DNA of 64,000 nt from Moraxellaceae bacterium AER2_44_116 (GTDB taxonomy: Bacteria; Pseudomonadota; Gammaproteobacteria; Pseudomonadales; Moraxellaceae): the NCBI GenBank assembly GCA_006546595.1, contig VIAD01000006.1, positions 62,001 to 126,000 of the forward strand, read 5' to 3'. The translations under genes and the position numbers were made by a program. The notes beneath the pieces were generated by a model, which worked only from the letters and a program-made list of their open reading frames with translations, searched no databases and was not told where the DNA came from. Positions 1 to 8,103 of the stretch are shown in pieces. Within the stretch, counting starts at the first letter, position 1. Every line of letters starts with the position of its first letter.

Positions 1-471
1 GCCATGACCTCGCCCATGTTGCTACGCATGCACGACCATTTGCTGACGATGCCTGCTGACACGGTTCATCGTTTATTAGCCAATTTACCGCATCAAGATA
101 CGCATGTTTGGGAGGTTTTTCTAAACTTTGATGAATCACCTGCGATGTTTACGTTATTTTGCCAAGATCAACAGATTAAGCTCAGTGATGTACTGCGTGA
201 TAATCGAGAACGCGATAGACGGATGGAATCCTATGTCGTGGCCTTGTTGCGCGGTGGAAAATTTCTTGCCGCACCTGACGAAGAGTCATTAGTGCTATTA
301 CCGAATGATAGATTATTGATGGCAGGTGCGGTGAGTAGTCAATATCGTTTGGCGTTAACCTTGCGCGATGAGCGGGTGTTAACCTACGTTTTAGAGGGTA
401 TTGATCGACCTGATGGCTGGATTTGGCGGTGGTTCGCAGCGCGTAAAGAGCGCAGAAATGAAAAAAACTAG
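1..471 (+). CDS. C-terminal part of a probable potassium-channel/TrkA-C type protein (5' end outside window)
   Basis: The reading frame is open from the first base, so this is the tail of a longer gene; the internal Met codons near the edge need not be the true start. The segment 'LLPNDRLLMAGAV' near residue 98 resembles the end of an RCK_C/TrkA-C domain, where a hydrophobic strand follows a P-x-D-x-L turn. The closing W-I-W-R-W followed by a basic tail resembles, from memory, bacterial two-TM potassium channel proteins with cytosolic regulatory domains. No membrane segment or nucleotide-binding motif lies in the visible part, so the family call is inference; any cytosolic ligand-sensing domain is possible. 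Confidence 0.45.
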   Translation, partial: AMTSPMLLRMHDHLLTMPADTVHRLLANLPHQDTHVWEVFLNFDESPAMFTLFCQDQQIKLSDVLRDNRERDRRMESYVVALLRGGKFLAAPDEESLVLLPNDRLLMAGAVSSQYRLALTLRDERVLTYVLEGIDRPDGWIWRWFAARKERRNEKN

Positions 472-556
472 ACATGGATTGATGGTAATACCACGTCAAG
501 GTTCAGGCAAAACGACACCGTTTGTGATGATTCTGAGCTCGACGAAGAATCGAACC

Positions 557-599
557 ACCCTTCGAAAAGCTCAGGGCGAGCGGAACGTTTACGAAGGGT
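557..599. repeat. REP-like palindromic repeat
   Basis: Outer arms ACCCTTCG and CGAAGGGT are perfect inverted repeats enclosing an inner GCTC/GAGC hairpin. The core 'cttcgaaaagctcagggcg' resembles the CTTCGACAAGCTCAGGGCG-type repeat common in bacterial intergenic regions. It lies beyond the 3' end of ygfZ and of the partial channel gene, which converge here, and could also act as a terminator. Confidence 0.6.
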
Positions 600-618
600 C
601 GCAGTCTAGCGGGGGAAA

Positions 619-1587
619 TTACTCTTTCACTTCCACCACATAAGGCAAGTCTAACAGCGTCAACGCTTGCTGAGTCTCGGCTAAATGTAAACCGTCTAAG
701 TGTCCGCGCCGCGCAATCGCTAACATTTCAACGGTATTGTCATCACGTTTTGCCGTTAATACCACATGGCCTTGCGTATGCTCGGTATCATCGACAATGG
801 CGGCATTCAGTGTTGGTAACTCTGAGCTAGTTGCTTGAAAACGATGCACAAATTGTTTGAGCTTGCCGCGAAAATATAAACGTGCAATGACTTCCTGACC
901 TGTATAACACCCTTTGTTATAACTCACGCCATTCAAGTTTGGAAAGTTCAATTCTTGTGGCTGAAATAGCTCGCTGGTACTGGCCAAAACTTGCGCTTCA
1001 CCTGCGGCAATTTGTGCTAATCGCCATGTGTTTACATCACCAATAGCCGCTTGTTGAATTAATTGAGGCCATAACGTTGTTAATATTTCAGGTTGAACCA
1101 AGACTAAAAAGCGTTGTTCACCATGTAAGCGAATCACAGAAGCGTGCTCGTTGCTTATCACGTCATCAATCGCCGTAGGGCAGTTGCCAAAAAGCTGCGA
1201 AATTAACTTCGTCGCACCTTCACCCAGCACCCCAAACACCGCTAAATCAGGAGTAGATAATTGTGCTTTGGAAAAAACGATATATTTTTGCAGTAAGGTT
1301 TTAGCGATGGTGACTAAAGGCGCGTCCATCACTAAATGGAAAGTGTTTTCTTGCCAGTTGACGGCACGAAAACTCAAGATTGCCCGACCTTTAAGATTAC
1401 ACAAACAACCTAAGCGGGAGCTTGTCTCATGGACTTGGGTAAAGTCGCTACTACTTTGACCTTGCAAAAATTTACGTGCATCTGCGCCGTGTACCGTCAA
1501 TACGCCTTCATTGGCTAAAGGAATGACAGTCGTGTTTGTTGGAGCAGAACTGACAGTGGTTGATAAACTTTCCCACACAGAAGACAT
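619..1587 (-). CDS. ygfZ: Folate-binding YgfZ/GcvT-like protein for Fe-S cluster maintenance
   Basis: YgfZ is a tetrahydrofolate-dependent cytosolic protein that supports assembly or repair of certain Fe-S enzymes. The signature K-G-C-Y-T-G-Q-E-V-I-A-R is at residues 225-236, with the family's conserved Cys at 227; the flanks fit the GcvT fold. The ATG at 1587 is preferred over a TTG 33 bases upstream because the protein then begins MSSVWESL and has 322 residues, close to E. coli YgfZ (326). It is divergent from sdhE-ygfX, the same neighbourhood as in E. coli. Confident by motif and context. Confidence 0.93.
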   Translation of the reverse strand: MSSVWESLSTTVSSAPTNTTVIPLANEGVLTVHGADARKFLQGQSSSDFTQVHETSSRLGCLCNLKGRAILSFRAVNWQENTFHLVMDAPLVTIAKTLLQKYIVFSKAQLSTPDLAVFGVLGEGATKLISQLFGNCPTAIDDVISNEHASVIRLHGEQRFLVLVQPEILTTLWPQLIQQAAIGDVNTWRLAQIAAGEAQVLASTSELFQPQELNFPNLNGVSYNKGCYTGQEVIARLYFRGKLKQFVHRFQATSSELPTLNAAIVDDTEHTQGHVVLTAKRDDNTVEMLAIARRGHLDGLHLAETQQALTLLDLPYVVEVKE

Positions 1588-1702
1588 AATCGGAGTCTCA
1601 ATAAAAATTAGGCTAAGCAATTATAAAAAGAATGGAGCTATTTGCTGAAAAAACAAGGCTTAGTGATAGGATACTGCAACCCTAATTGTAGTGTAAAAAA
1701 AT

Positions 1703-1969
1703 ATGCGTGAATTAACCAATGCCGAACGAGCGATGTTTTGGCGAGCAAGACGTGGTCTAAAAGAATTAGATGTGTTTTTTGAGCCGTTTATGCGTGACCA
1801 TTATTTATTGCTTCCTGATAATGAGCAAGCAATGGTCGCTAAATTAATCGCTTGCGAAGACCCTGATTTGCTCACATGGTTCATGGGTTACGAACAACCC
1901 GAAGATGCTGATCTTGTTCATATTATCAAGGTGATTCATGAGCGTTTGGGCAGTCAATACCCTAATTAA
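1703..1969 (+). CDS. sdhE: Succinate dehydrogenase assembly factor SdhE
   Basis: SdhE (YgfY) is a small helical protein that promotes covalent FAD attachment to the SdhA and FrdA flavoproteins. The invariant R-G-x-x-E motif is seen as R17-G-L-K-E21 after an R-A-R segment, and the 88-residue length is typical. The gene overlaps ygfX by 32 bases, so the two are probably co-transcribed. The sdhE-ygfX pair is sometimes annotated as the CptB-CptA toxin-antitoxin pair; the flavinylation role is the better supported one. Confidence 0.93.
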   Translation: MRELTNAERAMFWRARRGLKELDVFFEPFMRDHYLLLPDNEQAMVAKLIACEDPDLLTWFMGYEQPEDADLVHIIKVIHERLGSQYPN

Positions 1970-2393
1970 ACCATCATCAAAGCAATTCGCTGTTGTTTCG
2001 GCTTTTCATGTGTTGGCGGTGGTTGCTATTGGTGTGGCTTATATCCCACTATGGACGAAAGTGCTGGCGATATTGCTGCTGGCATTTATGTTTTGGCTAA
2101 GTTGGCGACCACTTAAATTACAATTGCCGAGTAGTATTATCGCATTGGCGGTTGATGATGAACATTGGACAATCACCCTCAAGAATGGTCAACGTTTGCG
2201 TGTGCAGTTGCAAATATGGGCAGTATGGCGTTATTTGATTGTTTTAGATTTTCGAGCGAAAGATGTTGATAGCAATTATCGAGTGATTATTTGGCCTGAT
2301 AGTCTTAAACAGGCAGATTATCGGCGTTTGCAAGTGCGACTCAGGTTGGCGGGAAGATGGCAAAAGCTGCGCTTTTTAGATGATACGATCTAG
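1938..2393 (+). CDS. ygfX: YgfX family membrane protein
   Basis: About 151 residues with two adjacent membrane helices (roughly 18-36 and 38-55) and a soluble C-terminal domain containing 'VIIWPDSL', typical of YgfX (CptA), the membrane partner of sdhE. YgfX has been described as an inhibitor of cell division/cytoskeleton polymers in E. coli, but its physiological role is unsettled. The start lies inside the end of sdhE, implying translational coupling. The TAG stop is directly followed by a GGCGGT...ACCGCC hairpin. Confidence 0.8.
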   Translation: MSVWAVNTLIKPSSKQFAVVSAFHVLAVVAIGVAYIPLWTKVLAILLLAFMFWLSWRPLKLQLPSSIIALAVDDEHWTITLKNGQRLRVQLQIWAVWRYLIVLDFRAKDVDSNYRVIIWPDSLKQADYRRLQVRLRLAGRWQKLRFLDDTI

Positions 2394-2410
2394 GGGCGGT
2401 TTCAACCGCC
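2391..2410 (+). repeat. Stop-codon hairpin of the TAGGGGCG repeat family, after ygfX
   Basis: The ygfX TAG runs straight into GGGCGG-TTTCA-ACCGCC, a 6-7 bp hairpin with a tiny loop. The TAGGGGCG left arm is shared with the repeats at the nadB and pdxJ ends. It probably also works as a terminator between the convergent ygfX and nadB genes. Confidence 0.6.
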
Positions 2411-2434
2411 TTCTTATGGGGTAAAAAAGCTGAG

Positions 2435-2461
2435 TTAGGCGAATAAATTCGCCCCTACAGG
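2435..2461 (-). repeat. 27-base palindromic repeat, copy 1, containing the nadB stop codon
   Basis: Reading on the minus strand the unit begins CCTGTAGGGGCGAATTTA and closes with the inverted arm TTCGCC plus TAA. It is identical over 27 bases to 12308-12334. The TAG of its GTAG head is the nadB stop codon. A GTAG tetranucleotide beside a palindrome is the layout of REP elements mobilised by RAYT transposases. Confidence 0.8.
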
Positions 2462-4068
2462 ATTTTAGGTTGTTCAACGATAAACTCAGGTGGCACTAAA
2501 ATAGTATCCACCAATTCCGTGCTCATTTCAGGATAATCTAAGGTGTAATGTAGGCCTCTAGACTCTTTACGCGCTAATGCCGAACGAATAATCAACTCGC
2601 CAACTAGCACCAAGTTCCGCATTTCGACCAAATTACTGGAGACTTTGTAGTTGCTGTAATATTCCTGAATTTCTGCTTGTAGTAACTCAACGCGCCGTAA
2701 GGCTCGCTGTAAACGTTTGTTGGTACGAACAATACCGACATAATCCCACAGAAAACGGCGTAACTCGTCCCAGTTATGCAAAATCACCACGTCTTCATCG
2801 GGGTCACGCACTTGTGACTCGTCCCACGCAGGGCATTCAGGTAAATCAGGTGTCATCGCCAATTGTGCCTGCATATTTTTAGCGGCAGACATGGCAAAGA
2901 CAAAACATTCTAGTAGTGAGTTACTGGCCATGCGATTTGCACCATGCAAACCTGTAAACGATGTTTCACCAATTGCGTACAAGTTCTGAACATCGGTTTG
3001 ACCATGTAAATCGACTTTAACCCCGCCGCAGGTATAGTGTGCCGCAGGGACAACAGGGATTAAATCGGTAGTAATATCAATGCCAAATTCTTTTAAGCGT
3101 TCGTACAACGTTGGGAAGTGGCTGATAACAAAATCCGCAGGTTGATGGGTAATATCTAAATAAACACAACGAATACCTAAACGCTTCATTTCATAGTCAA
3201 TAGCACGAGCCACAATGTCGCGTGGCGCAAGTTCGGCACGTTCATCAAAACGCGGCATAAAACGCTCACCGTCAGGCAGCCGTAAATATGCACCTTCACC
3301 ACGCATGGCCTCGGTGATTAAAAACGAACGCGCTTCGGGGTGATACAAACACGTGGGATGAAACTGATTAAACTCTAAATTACCGACACGACAACCCGCA
3401 CGCCACGCCATCGCAATGCCATCACCCGTGGCAATATCGGGATTACTGGTATAAAGATAGGCTTTACTTGCACCACCGCAGGCTAGCGCGATAAATTTAG
3501 CGCGAAATAACTCCACTTTGCCTGTCTCTTTATTCAGCACATACGCACCAACGACACGATTCGCACCTTCTTGGCCTAATTTGTGGGTGGTAATGACATC
3601 AATGGCGACGCGATTTTCTAATAGTTCAACATGCGGACATTCTTTGACACGACTCACTAAAGTGGTCGAAATGGCATAGCCTGTCGCATCGGCAGCATGA
3701 ATAATCCGACGATGCGAATGACCGCCTTCACGCGTTAAATGTAAATGCTCGCTTTCATCCAAAGTAAAACGCACACCTTGGTCAACTAGCCATTGAATAG
3801 ACTTAGCACCATTTTCTACCGTAAATGCGACAGCATCTTGATGGCACAAGCCTGCGCCTGCAATTAAAGTATCTTGAATATGACTATCGGTGGTGTCTGT
3901 TTCATCCAATACCGCCGCCACGCCACCTTGGGCATAATAAGTGCTGGCTTCGGTGAGTTCGGCTTTTGATAATACCGCGACTTTTAGTGATTCAGGCAAG
4001 GTTAAAGCCAATGTTAAACCCGCTGCACCACTACCCACAATCAGTACATCATAGTCAAAATTATTCAT
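2455..4068 (-). CDS. nadB: L-aspartate oxidase NadB
   Basis: Flavoenzyme that oxidises L-aspartate to iminoaspartate, the first step of de novo NAD synthesis; NadA then makes quinolinate. The FAD-binding G12-S-G-A-A-G17 motif follows the first beta strand, and the fumarate-reductase-like motifs 'FNQFHPT' and 'HGANRMASNSLLE' are present. The 537 residues fit the family. It is divergent from rseC, as nadB is from the rpoE/algU cluster in other gammaproteobacteria. The stop codon lies inside a palindromic repeat, so the last residues may have been altered when the repeat arrived. Confidence 0.97.
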   Translation of the reverse strand: MNNFDYDVLIVGSGAAGLTLALTLPESLKVAVLSKAELTEASTYYAQGGVAAVLDETDTTDSHIQDTLIAGAGLCHQDAVAFTVENGAKSIQWLVDQGVRFTLDESEHLHLTREGGHSHRRIIHAADATGYAISTTLVSRVKECPHVELLENRVAIDVITTHKLGQEGANRVVGAYVLNKETGKVELFRAKFIALACGGASKAYLYTSNPDIATGDGIAMAWRAGCRVGNLEFNQFHPTCLYHPEARSFLITEAMRGEGAYLRLPDGERFMPRFDERAELAPRDIVARAIDYEMKRLGIRCVYLDITHQPADFVISHFPTLYERLKEFGIDITTDLIPVVPAAHYTCGGVKVDLHGQTDVQNLYAIGETSFTGLHGANRMASNSLLECFVFAMSAAKNMQAQLAMTPDLPECPAWDESQVRDPDEDVVILHNWDELRRFLWDYVGIVRTNKRLQRALRRVELLQAEIQEYYSNYKVSSNLVEMRNLVLVGELIIRSALARKESRGLHYTLDYPEMSTELVDTILVPPEFIVEQPKIL

Positions 4069-4181
4069 GGTTACGTCATCAAACCGTCATTTGTATAGGT
4101 GGAGTATAAGATATAGGACGCTCGTACAGTAGTATAAAGCACTCTACAATCACGCTAAGAAAGTCAAATTGCGAAGGTTTT

Positions 4182-4607
4182 ATGTTGGAAGAACGCGGAA
4201 TTGTGGTGGCGGTCGCTGAAAATGGCCAAGTATTCGTCGCCACGCAAAGACAAAGTGCGTGTGGTCATTGCCAAAGCGAAAAATCCTGTGGCACAAATTT
4301 ATTATCGAATAACGCGGCTAACCAGCAAACGATTTCGGTCAATGCTAATGGCCACAGTTTAGCGATTGATGATGTTGTGTTATTAGCGATTGATGAGTCA
4401 GTCGTGTGGTTAGGCATATTACAACTTTATGTTTGGCCATTAATCGCACTCATCATCGGTGGGATTTTAGGCCAAAGCATTGCAGGAGAAGTGGGGGCAA
4501 TGATCGGTGCTTTTAGTTGCCTCACTTTGAATTTGTTGTCTGTACGTTGGCGAACACAACGAGAAAATGACAATTATTTACCGATTGTTATCAAAAAATT
4601 AATTTGA
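4182..4607 (+). CDS. rseC: SoxR-reducing/sigma-E modulating membrane protein RseC (MucC)
   Basis: RseC/MucC is an inner membrane protein linked to sigma-E signalling and to the Rsx SoxR-reducing system. The N-terminal cytosolic Cys cluster C27-x2-C30-x5-C36 and two membrane helices (about 81-102 and 107-125) match the family, as does the 141-residue length. It normally ends the rpoE-rseA-rseB-rseC operon, but here it stands alone between nadB and the MucD protease; no sigma factor or anti-sigma gene is in the window. Confidence 0.88.
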   Translation: MLEERGIVVAVAENGQVFVATQRQSACGHCQSEKSCGTNLLSNNAANQQTISVNANGHSLAIDDVVLLAIDESVVWLGILQLYVWPLIALIIGGILGQSIAGEVGAMIGAFSCLTLNLLSVRWRTQRENDNYLPIVIKKLI

Positions 4608-4754
4608 TGTGGTGTTGATTACAAAACCCTCATAGCCTCTAAGGGCAATTCATTCTAATTTTTCACTAGCGTTTGAAAGCTGATGCAGAAAACTCATTTT
4701 GCATTTTTTAATGATTCTATTTTTGTGACATGACTGATGCTGGAGTTTAAAATA

Positions 4755-6179
4755 ATGATGACAAAATATCCTCAAGTAGCACGCCGTTGGTTAGTAGGGG
4801 CAGTGTGTGTGATGGGGTCGCAAATGACGTGGGCAGCAACGGCTGTCGTCGATTTTTCGGAGTTAGTTGAGCAAAACGCTAAGGCTGTTGTCAATATTAG
4901 TGCTTCAACCAAAGCTAAAAAAGGCCAAATCCAGCAACAGCAACAAATTCCTGAAGCATTTAAGCGTTTTTTTGGTGATGACTTTGGTTTTGCCCCGCAA
5001 CAACGTGAGCGTCAGTCTTTTGGGTCGGGGTTTATTATTTCTAAAGATGGTTATGTTTTAACCAATAATCACGTTGTTGATCATGCCGATAAAGTGACGG
5101 TGAAACTCAATGATCGCCGCGAATTAGAAGCGGAAGTCATTGGTACTGACGAGCGCACCGATGTCGCGTTATTAAAAATCAAAGCAGATAATTTGCCCGT
5201 TGTTCATATTGGCAATCCTGATGTGCTTAAAGTCGGTCAACCTGTGTTAGCCATTGGTTCACCCTTCGGTTTTGATTATTCAGCAACGGCAGGTATTGTC
5301 AGTGCTAAATCACGCGCTTTGCCTAATGAGTCTTATGTGCCGTTTATTCAAACCGATGTTGCCATCAATCCCGGTAATTCAGGTGGGCCATTATTTAATG
5401 CCAATGGTGAGGTGATTGGTATTAACTCACAAATCTATAGCCGCTCTGGTGGTTATATGGGCTTGGCATTTGCTATTCCCATTGATGTGGCGATGGATGT
5501 CGTTGAGCAATTGAAAGATAAAGGCAAAGTCTCTCGTGGTTATTTAGGCGTAGTCATTCAAGATATTGACCGTGATTTAGCCGAAGCCTATGGTTTGGCC
5601 AAACCTGCGGGCGCATTAGTTGCTAAAGTCATGCCTGACACTCCTGCTGACAAAGCAGGTATTAAAGAAGGTGATGTGATTACCGCGTTTAATGGCCAAG
5701 CAATTGAGTTATCTTCTGAGTTGCCACAATTGATTGGTCGTGCCAAAGTGGGCAAAAAATACCCCTTATCCTTGTTGCGCGATGGTAAAAAAGTGGAATT
5801 ACCCTTTGAAGTCGCGACGTTGCCCGATGATGCCGATGAAAATCCCGAAAAAGCCAGTGAACCCGATTTAAATAGTTTAGGTATTGGCTTACGTAATTTA
5901 ACGGATGCCGAAAAAGCGCAATTAAAACTAGACTTGGGTGTTTTGGTACAGCGTTTAGCCGATGATGGTGCGGCGGCTGATGCAGGTTTACGCCCTAATG
6001 ATGTCATTGTCCGTTTAAACAATGAGTCGATTAAAGACACGCAAGAGTTTTTGAAAGTGGCGAAGAAATTACCCGCTAACAAAGCCGTACCCATTGTGAT
6101 TAATCGTGGTGGTCGTCCGATGATTCTTGCTTTACGTTTAGAGTCCACCGATAAAGCGGAGAAAAAAGGTAAAAAATAG
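4755..6179 (+). CDS. mucD: Periplasmic Do-type serine protease (DegP/DegQ/MucD)
   Basis: Envelope quality-control protease and chaperone. Order: signal peptide ending near 'TWAATA', a Gln-rich linker, a trypsin-like domain with H106 (TNNHVVD), D136 (DERTDVALL) and S209 (NPGNSGGP), then two PDZ domains (about 250-340 and 370-465). The ATG at 4755 is chosen because GGAG lies nine bases upstream; an earlier in-frame ATG at 4737 lacks this. The name mucD follows the position rseC-mucD-lepA as in Pseudomonas; degQ would be an equally fair label. Confidence 0.93.
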   Translation: MMTKYPQVARRWLVGAVCVMGSQMTWAATAVVDFSELVEQNAKAVVNISASTKAKKGQIQQQQQIPEAFKRFFGDDFGFAPQQRERQSFGSGFIISKDGYVLTNNHVVDHADKVTVKLNDRRELEAEVIGTDERTDVALLKIKADNLPVVHIGNPDVLKVGQPVLAIGSPFGFDYSATAGIVSAKSRALPNESYVPFIQTDVAINPGNSGGPLFNANGEVIGINSQIYSRSGGYMGLAFAIPIDVAMDVVEQLKDKGKVSRGYLGVVIQDIDRDLAEAYGLAKPAGALVAKVMPDTPADKAGIKEGDVITAFNGQAIELSSELPQLIGRAKVGKKYPLSLLRDGKKVELPFEVATLPDDADENPEKASEPDLNSLGIGLRNLTDAEKAQLKLDLGVLVQRLADDGAAADAGLRPNDVIVRLNNESIKDTQEFLKVAKKLPANKAVPIVINRGGRPMILALRLESTDKAEKKGKK

Positions 6180-6198
6180 GTTTTTCTTATTAAGTTTT

Positions 6199-6228
6199 AT
6201 GAAGGGTGATTGATGAATCGCCCTTCAT
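6199..6228 (+). terminator. Stem-loop terminator after mucD
   Basis: A 13-base arm ATGAAGGGTGATT pairs with AATCGCCCTTCAT across a GATG loop (one G-U pair). No long U-run follows. The right arm AATCGCCCTT is shared with the repeat at 61505-61530, so it may be a decayed member of that family. Confidence 0.6.
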
Positions 6229-6258
6229 GACTTTAATCGTCAAACTTAGGTCTTTTTT

Positions 6259-6267
6259 TGCTACAAT
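6259..6267 (+). promoter_or_regulatory. Extended -10 promoter for lepA-lepB operon
   Basis: TG-C-TACAAT, a good extended -10 element 37 bases before the lepA GTG and downstream of the mucD terminator. No convincing -35 is seen, as is common for extended -10 promoters. Confidence 0.5.
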
Positions 6268-6303
6268 GCCGCAACTTTTTTCTTTGGCCTGTTGGTACAT
6301 TCT

Positions 6304-8103
6304 GTGACTGATATTAAGCATATTCGTAATTTCTCCATTATCGCCCATATTGACCACGGCAAATCCACATTGGCCGACCGTTTTATTCAAATTTGTGGTG
6401 GTTTACAAGACCGTGAAATGCAAGCGCAAGTGCTTGATTCTATGGATTTAGAGCGTGAGCGCGGTATTACTATTAAAGCGCACTCGGTCACTTTATATCA
6501 TACGGCTAAAGATGGTATTCGTTATCAGCTTAACTTTATTGACACACCGGGTCATGTTGATTTTTCTTATGAAGTCAGCCGCTCGTTAGCCGCCTGCGAA
6601 GGCGCGTTATTGGTTGTTGATGCCGCACAAGGCGTTGAAGCACAATCCGTTGCCAACTGCTATACCGCCATTGAGCAAGGTTTAGAAGTATTGCCCGTTC
6701 TTAATAAAATTGACTTACCTCAAGTTGAGCCTGAGCGTGTCATTGAAGAAATCGAAGAAATTATTGGTATTGAAGCGACTGAAGCCTGTCGTGTCAGTGC
6801 TAAAACTGGCTTAGGCGTACCAGAATTATTAGAAGAATTGATTCTAAAAATTCCTGCGCCAACAGGAGACAGAACAGCACCGTTGCAAGCGTTAATTATT
6901 GACTCATGGTTTGATAATTATTTAGGCGTGGTGTCTTTAGTGCGTGTCCGTCATGGTCGAATCCAAAAAGGCGACCGTATGTTGGTGAAAAGCACGGGCT
7001 TATCACATTATGTCTCTAGTGTTGGTGTTTTTAACCCTAAACACTCAGAAACAGACGGCTTAGAAGCGGGCGAAGTGGGTTTTGTTATCGCAGGTATTAA
7101 AGATATTTTTGGCGCGCCTGTAGGTGATACGGTCACGCATATTAGCACGCCCAATGTTGACGTTTTACCGGGCTTCAAAAAGTCTAAGCCACAAGTGTAT
7201 GCAGGTTTATTTCCTGTGGATTCTAGTGAGTTTGAACCGTTCCGAGAAGCATTACAAAAACTCAAACTCAATGATTCTTCGTTGTTTTTTGAACCTGAAT
7301 CTTCTGATGCCTTAGGTTTTGGTTTCCGTTGTGGCTTTTTAGGTATGTTGCACATGGAAATTGTGCAAGAGCGTTTAGAGCGTGAATACAATCTTGATTT
7401 AATCACCTCTGCGCCGACCGTCGTTTACGAAGCGAAAAAGAAAAACGGTGAAATCGTTTATGTCGATAACCCATCCAAGCTGCCCGAAGGTTCGTCTATC
7501 GAAGAACTGCGTGAACCGATTGCCGAAGTCCATATGCTCGTACCACAAGAGTATGTCGGTAACGTCATTACTTTAGCGACCGAACGTCGTGGTGTGCAAA
7601 AAGACCTCAAGTTTTTGGGTAAGCAGGTCGCGATTAGTTATGACATCCCAATGGCGGAAGTGGTCTTAGACTTTTTTGATAAACTAAAATCGACTTCGCG
7701 CGGTTTTGCTTCTTTAGAATATAGCTTTAACCGTTTTGAAGTGGCGCGGTTAGTGAAAGTGGATGTACTGATTAACGGCGACAAAGTCGATGCTTTAGCA
7801 ATGATTTGTCATGCCGATGATGCTCGTCATCGGGGATTGTCCTTAGTCGATAAAATGAAAGATTTAATTCCGCGTCAAATGTTTGATGTCGCTATTCAAG
7901 CCGCGATTGGCAGCCAAATTATTGCTCGTTCTACCGTTAAGGCGATGCGTAAAAACGTGTTGGCCAAATGTTATGGCGGTGACGTATCACGGAAGAAAAA
8001 GTTGCTTGAAAAACAAAAAGAAGGCAAAAAACGCATGAAGCAAGTGGGTAATGTCGAAATTCCACAAGAAGCTTTCTTGGCCGTGTTAAAGGTGGATAGA
8101 TAA
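6304..8103 (+). CDS. lepA: Elongation factor 4 (LepA), ribosome-associated GTPase
   Basis: Translational GTPase related to EF-G that affects ribosome function and initiation. G1 'AHIDHGKSTL', 'DTPGH' and 'NKID' are visible, and the LepA-specific C-terminal domain ends in a Lys-rich region 'KKKLLEKQKEGKKRMKQ'. The GTG at 6304 gives MTDIKHIRNFSII and 599 residues, the same length as E. coli LepA; an upstream TTG at 6292 would add four residues. The stop overlaps the lepB start by one base, so the two are translationally coupled. Confidence 0.97.
   Translation: MTDIKHIRNFSIIAHIDHGKSTLADRFIQICGGLQDREMQAQVLDSMDLERERGITIKAHSVTLYHTAKDGIRYQLNFIDTPGHVDFSYEVSRSLAACEGALLVVDAAQGVEAQSVANCYTAIEQGLEVLPVLNKIDLPQVEPERVIEEIEEIIGIEATEACRVSAKTGLGVPELLEELILKIPAPTGDRTAPLQALIIDSWFDNYLGVVSLVRVRHGRIQKGDRMLVKSTGLSHYVSSVGVFNPKHSETDGLEAGEVGFVIAGIKDIFGAPVGDTVTHISTPNVDVLPGFKKSKPQVYAGLFPVDSSEFEPFREALQKLKLNDSSLFFEPESSDALGFGFRCGFLGMLHMEIVQERLEREYNLDLITSAPTVVYEAKKKNGEIVYVDNPSKLPEGSSIEELREPIAEVHMLVPQEYVGNVITLATERRGVQKDLKFLGKQVAISYDIPMAEVVLDFFDKLKSTSRGFASLEYSFNRFEVARLVKVDVLINGDKVDALAMICHADDARHRGLSLVDKMKDLIPRQMFDVAIQAAIGSQIIARSTVKAMRKNVLAKCYGGDVSRKKKLLEKQKEGKKRMKQVGNVEIPQEAFLAVLKVDR

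Noticed and set aside
1703..2393. CptB/CptA toxin-antitoxin system
   Set aside because: The pair is sdhE-ygfX; SdhE's flavinylation role and the housekeeping location argue against a plasmid-type toxin-antitoxin module.
5588..6148. 186-residue antisense reading frame inside the mucD protease gene
   Set aside because: Lies fully within the PDZ-coding region; composition is that of a shadow frame.
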